DNA of 10,505 nucleotides. Source: Romboutsia sp. 13368. GTDB taxonomy: Bacteria; Bacillota; Clostridia; Peptostreptococcales; Peptostreptococcaceae. Under the pieces are notes generated by a model that worked only from the letters and a program-made list of their open reading frames with translations, was not told the origin of the DNA and did not search any database. The DNA lies in contig NZ_CP048741.1 in the NCBI RefSeq assembly GCF_018336475.1, positions 1,950,598 through 1,961,102 of the forward strand. The letters are read 5' to 3'. The translations under genes were made by a program, and so were the position numbers. Below, in pieces: positions 6,771 to 10,505 of this stretch; positions within the stretch are counted from its first letter, which is position 1, and each line of letters begins with the position of its first letter.

Positions 6771-8036
6771 ATTTGGTATAGTAACAGTAAATTCACTGCC
6801 TTTTCCTAATTCACTTTTTACATTAATATAGCCCCCTAGATTTTTAACTATATGTTTAACTATAGCTAACCCAAGTCCAGTTCCACCTACATCTCTACTT
6901 CTAGCTTTATCTACTCTATAAAATCTTTCAAATATTCTATTTATATCCTCTTTAGGTATACCTACTCCGTTATCTTTTACCTTTATAATTAAATTATTAT
7001 TTTCATATTCAATTTCTATCCATACATTTTTATTATCTGGAGTATATTTAATTGCATTATCCACTAAGTTTAAAAATATTTGTTTAATATAATCTCTATT
7101 AGATAATATCTCTATATTTTCATTATCTAATTTATAGCTTATACTTATATTTTTAGATTTAGCAAAATAGTCAGTCATTTCATAAACTTCCATAAAAACT
7201 TCATATACATTGATTAAATCTAAACATTTAGTTTCTTTTTTCTCTATAAATGATAACAGTAATATATCATCTATTAATCTTTTTAATCTATCCGATTCAC
7301 TTTCTATTATACCTAAGAATCTATTTCTAGTTGATACATCTATATTTTCATTTAATTTTAAAGTCTCTACAAATCCACTAATAGATGTAAGAGGGGTTTT
7401 AAGTTCATGGCTTACATTGGCCACAAAGTCAGTTCTCATATTTTCTAATTGAACTTTTTCTGTTATGTCTTTTATATTTATAATAGATCCAATTATTACA
7501 TTATCTACATCTTGTAAATATATAGGGTCTAAATTTATACTATATACTATTTCATCATCAGTTGTTATCTCTATATATCTACTTTCTTTAGATCCTTTAA
7601 ATGCAGTTATTTCTTTTAGAATACTACCTTCTTTTATTACAGCATTTACATTTTTACCTTCTATACTTTCATACTCATTACACCTTAATATTTTTTTTGC
7701 TTCCTCATTTATAAGCATTATACTTCCATCTATATCAATAGCTAAAATACCATGAGATATACTTTTTAGTATAGATGTCATTTGAAGGTGATTATATTCA
7801 ACTTCTTCAATCTTACTATTCATTATATCTATCATTTCATTAAAGTTTCTGCTTAATTCTCCAAGCTCTCCTTTTACATCTACATTTAGACGTGAATGAA
7901 ACTCTTTTTTACTTATCTGTTTAGATGTTTTTATAAAAGCCTTTAAATAATTTCTTAGTCTTATAGTATATCTAATACATATTATTGATATTGTAGATGC
8001 TATTAGAGTTATAAAAATCATAAAAAAATTATCCAT
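6753..8036 (-). CDS. Sensor histidine kinase, PhoR/WalK-like, with no extracellular domain
   Basis: A 427-aa membrane kinase that phosphorylates the response regulator encoded just upstream. It has one N-terminal membrane segment (about 3-21), a HAMP-like linker (25-80), a PAS domain (about 85-195), a HisKA domain with the phospho-acceptor H210 (FVANVSHELKTPL, 204-216), and an ATPase domain with N-box NLVDNAIKY (323-331), DNGVGIP (355-361), FERFYRVDKARS (369-380) and GGTGLGLAIVK (384-394). All catalytic boxes are intact. Unlike typical PhoR or WalK it has no second membrane helix or outer loop, so it probably senses an internal or membrane-associated cue through PAS or HAMP. ATG at 8036 has AGGAG 8 nt upstream, 18 nt after the regulator; the upstream TTG (8054) precedes that site. 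The exact orthologue is uncertain. Confidence 0.93.
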   Translation of the reverse strand: MDNFFMIFITLIASTISIICIRYTIRLRNYLKAFIKTSKQISKKEFHSRLNVDVKGELGELSRNFNEMIDIMNSKIEEVEYNHLQMTSILKSISHGILAIDIDGSIMLINEEAKKILRCNEYESIEGKNVNAVIKEGSILKEITAFKGSKESRYIEITTDDEIVYSINLDPIYLQDVDNVIIGSIINIKDITEKVQLENMRTDFVANVSHELKTPLTSISGFVETLKLNENIDVSTRNRFLGIIESESDRLKRLIDDILLLSFIEKKETKCLDLINVYEVFMEVYEMTDYFAKSKNISISYKLDNENIEILSNRDYIKQIFLNLVDNAIKYTPDNKNVWIEIEYENNNLIIKVKDNGVGIPKEDINRIFERFYRVDKARSRDVGGTGLGLAIVKHIVKNLGGYINVKSELGKGSEFTVTIPNKNFLK

Positions 8037-8044
8037 ATTGATGT

Positions 8045-8049
8045 CTCCT
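8045..8049 (-). promoter_or_regulatory. Ribosome binding site deciding the kinase start
   Basis: AGGAG on the minus strand, 8 nt before ATG at 8036. An in-frame TTG at 8054 lies upstream of this site and is therefore not the start. Confidence 0.8.
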
Positions 8050-8054
8050 AACAA

Positions 8055-8744
8055 TTAGTCTATCTTATATCCTACGCCTCGTATAGTTTGAATATATTTT
8101 TCAGAAGAATCATCACCTTCTATTTTTTTTCTTAAATATCTAATATGAACATCTACAGTTCTCGTTTCCCCATAATAATCATATCCCCATATTTTATCTA
8201 AAAGATAATTCCTTGAAAGCACTTTACCTTTATTTTCAAGTAATAGCTTTAATAATTCAAACTCTTTAAGTGTTAAATCAATTTTTTCATTTCCTTTAGA
8301 TACCTCATGTTTAAGAAGATTAATATTTAAATTCCCTACGTTTAAAATACTTTCAACATTTTCTTTAGTTATATTATATCTTCGAAGTACTGAACTAACC
8401 CTTGCTAATAATTCTTTTATACTAAATGGCTTTGTTATATAATCATCTGCACCTAATTCTAAGCCTTCTATTTTATCATTTTCCATATTTTTAGCAGTTA
8501 ACATTATAACTGGTATATTAGATAGCGACTTATCACTTCTTATTTTTTTTAAAACATCTATACCGCTTATATTCGGTAACATCCAATCTAACAACACCAA
8601 ATGAGGTGTATTTTCTTTTACTTTAAGGTATCCATCTAGTCCATCATATGCAAAATCTACCTCATATCCTGATGTTTCTAAATTGAATTTAATAAGTTCT
8701 ACTATATGAGTCTCATCATCTATGATAAGGATTTTAGGCTTCAT
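8055..8744 (-). CDS. OmpR/PhoB-family DNA-binding response regulator
   Basis: A 229-aa cytosolic transcription factor. The receiver domain (about 3-118) has the acidic pair D9-D10, phospho-acceptor D53 in LLDWMLP, T83 and K105 in the KPF motif. The C-terminal winged-helix domain (about 130-229) has TLKEFELLKLLLENKGKVLS, the recognition-helix region TRTVDVHIRYLRKKIE and the closing IQTIRGVGYKID, all typical of OmpR/PhoB regulators. It is the expected partner of the kinase 18 nt downstream. ATG at 8744 has a strong AGGAGG site. It follows pgeF by 16 nt, so it is probably co-transcribed from the ylmC side. PhoB, PhoP and WalR are close alternatives; the target genes cannot be read from this window. 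Confidence 0.94.
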   Translation of the reverse strand: MKPKILIIDDETHIVELIKFNLETSGYEVDFAYDGLDGYLKVKENTPHLVLLDWMLPNISGIDVLKKIRSDKSLSNIPVIMLTAKNMENDKIEGLELGADDYITKPFSIKELLARVSSVLRRYNITKENVESILNVGNLNINLLKHEVSKGNEKIDLTLKEFELLKLLLENKGKVLSRNYLLDKIWGYDYYGETRTVDVHIRYLRKKIEGDDSSEKYIQTIRGVGYKID

Positions 8745-8760
8745 TATAATGTATCCTCCT

Positions 8761-9471
8761 CTATTTTATCTGTAGTATAGTGCCTATTCTTTTTGGAGTT
8801 TGGTTATGCTTTCTGTAAGAATGGAATTTATCACTATTACAACTTGTACATAAATTTAAATTTATTATATTTTCATCTTTTACTCCACATTCTTTTAATA
8901 TCAGCTCATTAACCTTCCATAAGTCTAGTTTGTATTTATCCCATTCTATTGTATAAAATTTTTCAGTACTATTTGTAAAATTCATGTTAAATTTTTCAAT
9001 TAGCTCTTTAGATACTTCATAACAACATGGTCCTATAGATGGCCCTATAATACAAACTAAATCATTCGAATTAGTATTGTAATATTTATTCATTTTTTCT
9101 ATAGTTTTTTTAGCTATTCTCTCAAAAGTTCCTCTCCATCCAGCATGAGCTAAACCAATAGCTTTATTCTTTTTATCTATTATAGCTATTGGCACACAGT
9201 CTGCTGTAAAAATTAATAACGGTACATTAACTACATTTGTAATTAAAGCATCACCTTCTAGTTTTATTCCTATATTATTTTCATCTATTTTATTAACTAT
9301 ATCTGAATGTATTTGTATATTACTTGTTAAGTTTTCTATATTAAAATTAGCACTTTCGCAAACAAGTTCCATATCATCTCTACATTTAGAATCAACATTG
9401 CTAAGTGTTATAGCTAAGTTTACAAAATCTATTTTTTCATCAATCTGTTGTACTTTTATATATTTATCCAT
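8761..9471 (-). CDS. pgeF: Peptidoglycan editing factor PgeF (YfiH/YlmD laccase-domain family)
   Basis: A 236-aa cytosolic protein of the multicopper-oxidase-like YfiH fold; family members hydrolyse peptidoglycan precursors carrying L-Ser in place of L-Ala, and purine nucleosides in some assays. The zinc site H-C-H is recognisable: H55 in QIHSDIV, C92 in TADCVP and H109 in AHAGWRG (108-114). GPSIGPCCYEV (143-153) and the C-terminal CTSC...HSYRK are also family features. The N-terminus is odd: the usual HGF(S/T)TR-GG-S stretch before the first histidine is not recognisable, although the start is fixed by nrdR just upstream. ATG at 9471 is 2 nt after the nrdR stop, so translation is probably coupled; the ribosome binding site (GGAAAGAG region) lies inside nrdR. 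Confidence 0.9.
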   Translation of the reverse strand: MDKYIKVQQIDEKIDFVNLAITLSNVDSKCRDDMELVCESANFNIENLTSNIQIHSDIVNKIDENNIGIKLEGDALITNVVNVPLLIFTADCVPIAIIDKKNKAIGLAHAGWRGTFERIAKKTIEKMNKYYNTNSNDLVCIIGPSIGPCCYEVSKELIEKFNMNFTNSTEKFYTIEWDKYKLDLWKVNELILKECGVKDENIINLNLCTSCNSDKFHSYRKHNQTPKRIGTILQIK

Positions 9472-9473
9472 CT

Positions 9474-9932
9474 TTAGTTTTCTCTTTCCATTAGTATATT
9501 CTTAAGTTCTGTAACAAAAGTATTTATATCTTTAAACTGTCTATAAACAGATGCAAACCTTACATATGATACTTCATCCACATCTTTTAATTTATACATT
9601 ACCATTTCGCCAATTTTTCCAGTTTCTATTTCTGATATGTAATTTTTATTTATTTCATTTTCAATAAATGATACTATTTCTTCAATTTGTTCAATTGAAA
9701 CGGGTCTCTTTTCACATGATTTTAATATACCATGTTTTATCTTATCACCATCAAAATATTCTCTTGTATTATCTTTTTTAATTACCATTATAGGTGTTGT
9801 CTCTATTTTCTCATAAGTTGTAAATCTTTTTTTACAAGACTCACACTCTCTTCTTCTCCTTATAGATTTTGAATCCGTATGCCTAGAATCCATTACCTTA
9901 CATTCTTTATGATTGCAATAAGGACATTGCAT
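9474..9932 (-). CDS. nrdR: Transcriptional repressor NrdR
   Basis: A 152-aa repressor of ribonucleotide reductase genes, controlled by ATP/dATP binding. The N-terminal zinc ribbon has C3, C6, C30 and C33 (CPYC ... CESC), followed by RRRREC and RFTTYEK. The ATP-cone domain runs from about residue 48 to 138 ([19 protein letters not shown] at its start, [13 protein letters not shown] near its end). Length matches the family. ATG at 9932 has a strong GGAGG. It lies 19 nt after the ylmC-type gene and 2 nt before pgeF. No ribonucleotide reductase gene or clear NrdR box is visible in the window, so its targets lie elsewhere. Confidence 0.97.
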   Translation of the reverse strand: MQCPYCNHKECKVMDSRHTDSKSIRRRRECESCKKRFTTYEKIETTPIMVIKKDNTREYFDGDKIKHGILKSCEKRPVSIEQIEEIVSFIENEINKNYISEIETGKIGEMVMYKLKDVDEVSYVRFASVYRQFKDINTFVTELKNILMEREN

Positions 9933-9951
9933 TTTTATTCCTCCTTTGTAG

Positions 9952-10215
9952 CTATATATTAAATTCGTCTAAGTTAAGCTCAGATCCTATATTTACTATT
10001 ATAGTATCATAACCTATCTTAAGTATATCATTCCAAAATATTGACTCTTGTTCATATCCTCTAGAAAAAAAACCTCTTCCACTATCTCCTGAAATAGAAA
10101 ATGATATTACTTTGCCTTCATTTATATCCATATCTATATCAGTTATAAATCCCATTCTCTTTCCATTTTTTACGTTTATTATTTCCTTTTCCATTATATC
10201 AGATACTCTTATCAT
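9952..10215 (-). CDS. YlmC/YmxH family PRC-barrel protein (sporulation-associated)
   Basis: An 87-aa protein with one PRC-barrel-like beta domain: [20 protein letters not shown] near the start, then [16 protein letters not shown] and a closing hydrophobic strand DTIIVNIG. No signal peptide or membrane segment is seen. Families of this kind are annotated as YlmC/YmxH sporulation proteins; the molecular role is unknown. I chose ATG at 10215 because AGGAG lies 7 nt upstream; a longer in-frame reading from 10296 would begin inside a terminator hairpin and is rejected. It is the first gene of the nrdR-pgeF-regulator-kinase unit and lies just downstream of sigG, which fits a sporulation link. Confidence 0.88.
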   Translation of the reverse strand: MIRVSDIMEKEIINVKNGKRMGFITDIDMDINEGKVISFSISGDSGRGFFSRGYEQESIFWNDILKIGYDTIIVNIGSELNLDEFNI

Positions 10216-10222
10216 ATTATAT

Positions 10223-10227
10223 CTCCT
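10223..10227 (-). promoter_or_regulatory. Ribosome binding site deciding the ylmC/ymxH start
   Basis: AGGAG on the minus strand, 7 nt before ATG at 10215. It supports the short 87-aa reading over the longer frame that would start at 10296. Confidence 0.8.
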
Positions 10228-10243
10228 CTCAATAAAAAATATA

Positions 10244-10272
10244 TTTATAGAAATAATTATGAACTTGGCCAA
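10244..10272 (-). promoter_or_regulatory. Candidate sigma-A-like promoter for the ylmC-nrdR-pgeF-two-component unit
   Basis: On the minus strand TTGGCC (10267-10272) and TATAAA (10244-10249) are separated by exactly 17 nt. They lie between a terminator hairpin and the ylmC/ymxH start, 28 nt before the ATG. The -35 begins in the T-tract of the terminator, a common compact layout. The -35 is only a partial match. Confidence 0.45.
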
Positions 10273-10301
10273 AAAAAAATGACCTATATAAGTCATTTTT
10301 T
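10271..10301 (-). terminator. Second terminator-like hairpin between sigG and ylmC/ymxH
   Basis: A 10-bp inverted repeat (10274-10283 with 10292-10301, AAAAAATGAC/GTCATTTTTT) with an 8-nt loop ends in a T9 run on the minus strand. It lies about 90 nt beyond the sigG terminator. It may catch read-through or end a short untranslated transcript. The plus-strand side also ends in T6, so it could act in both directions. Confidence 0.65.
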
Positions 10302-10390
10302 AAAATTTATCTTTGTATTTATATTTAGTGATTTTATATTTAGTATTAATTTCTAAAATATAATGTACTTTTTTGTAATTTATTGAAATA
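10302..10390. other. Short non-coding gap between two terminators
   Basis: This stretch of about 89 nt is extremely AT-rich and holds no open frame with a ribosome binding site on either strand. TATAAA-like hexamers occur on the minus strand but none has a convincing -35 at proper spacing. It could be plain spacer or the template of a small RNA ended by the 10271-10301 hairpin; the sequence alone does not decide. Confidence 0.4.
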
Positions 10391-10417
10391 AAAAACGTTG
10401 GTATATAAATACCAACG
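10391..10417 (-). terminator. Intrinsic terminator of sigG
   Basis: A perfect 9-bp inverted repeat (10396-10404 with 10409-10417, CGTTGGTAT/ATACCAACG) with a 4-nt loop is followed on the minus strand by TTTTT and further A/T. It lies 15 nt after the sigG stop codon. Confidence 0.9.
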
Positions 10418-10432
10418 ATAATAATAAGTTTA

Positions 10433-10505
10433 TTATATATATTTTTTCATATTTTTTAGTGCGTTTTTTTCTATTCTGGATACTTGTGCTTGTGATATAC
10501 CTATT
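10433..10505 (-). CDS. sigG: RNA polymerase sporulation sigma factor SigG, C-terminal end only
   Basis: Only the last 23 codons and the stop are inside the window. They read GISQAQVSRIEKNALKN followed by MKKYI, which is the recognition-helix end of region 4.2, closest to sigma-G (sigma-F and sigma-E have related but different ends). Sigma-G drives late transcription in the forespore. The terminator 15 nt downstream ends this transcript. The rest of the gene lies beyond position 10505. The identification rests on a short stretch, supported by the sporulation-related neighbours. Confidence 0.85.
   Translation of the reverse strand, partial: IGISQAQVSRIEKNALKNMKKYI

Noticed and set aside
7210..7755. 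Two plus-strand open frames (7210-7452 and 7465-7755)
   Set aside because: Both are antisense to the PAS and HisKA part of the kinase, with compositions produced by reading its codons backwards; the kinase motifs on the minus strand are unambiguous.
8037..8054. TTG start for the kinase directly abutting the regulator stop
   Set aside because: AGGAG lies downstream of the TTG and 8 nt upstream of ATG at 8036, so the ATG is the start.
10216..10296. 27-residue N-terminal extension of the YlmC/YmxH protein
   Set aside because: It would start inside the 10271-10301 hairpin and run through the candidate promoter and the ribosome binding site of the real ATG at 10215.
1..10505. Mobile element, CRISPR, toxin-antitoxin or defence system
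   Set aside because: No transposase, integrase, direct repeat array or foreign-looking composition is present; every coding region belongs to a recognisable chromosomal family.

Overview
The window is very AT-rich. Every gene I can support reads on the minus strand, with strong AGGAG/AGGTGG-type ribosome binding sites and short intergenic gaps. Gene content points to an endospore-forming, low-GC Firmicute of the Clostridia: the C-terminus of sigma-G, a YlmC/YmxH-type PRC-barrel protein, two YIEGIA-family membrane proteins, a PDZ/radical-SAM DUF512 protein, and der-plsY-gpsA. From memory, the order sigG / ylmC / nrdR / pgeF / response regulator / kinase / YIEGIA / YIEGIA / small partner / DUF512 / der / plsY / gpsA resembles Clostridioides difficile and other Peptostreptococcaceae. 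I could not align it, so the genus stays open. I see no mobile element, CRISPR array, rRNA or tRNA.

Layout in the direction of transcription (high to low coordinates). (1) 10433-10505: last 23 codons of sigG, followed by an intrinsic terminator and, about 90 nt further on, a second hairpin. (2) 10215 down to 6753: a tightly packed five-gene unit, ylmC/ymxH - nrdR - pgeF - OmpR-type response regulator - histidine kinase, preceded by a plausible sigma-A-like promoter and closed by a strong terminator that overlaps the kinase stop codon. (3) 6666 down to 4584: two tandem YIEGIA-family membrane proteins, each 310 aa, and a 66-aa partner, closed by a perfectly palindromic terminator. (4) 4433 down to 86: DUF512 radical SAM protein - der - plsY - gpsA, closed by a terminator whose stem includes the last gpsA codons. 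Beyond it, at 1-70, no gene is visible.

How the genes fit together. Der (ribosome assembly GTPase), PlsY (acyl-phosphate:glycerol-3-phosphate acyltransferase) and GpsA (glycerol-3-phosphate dehydrogenase) are housekeeping functions. GpsA makes the glycerol-3-phosphate that PlsY acylates, so phospholipid synthesis is coupled in one transcript. NrdR controls ribonucleotide reductase genes and PgeF removes wrongly built peptidoglycan precursors. The two-component pair is PhoB/PhoR-like, but its kinase lacks an extracellular sensor. Around these sit sporulation-associated genes (sigG, ylmC/ymxH, the YIEGIA set).

The best candidate for an under-described system is the YIEGIA-YIEGIA-small-partner operon. 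It encodes two diverged membrane paralogues and one small soluble protein, suggesting a membrane complex of unknown activity. The adjacent DUF512 PDZ-radical SAM protein is the second most interesting unknown.
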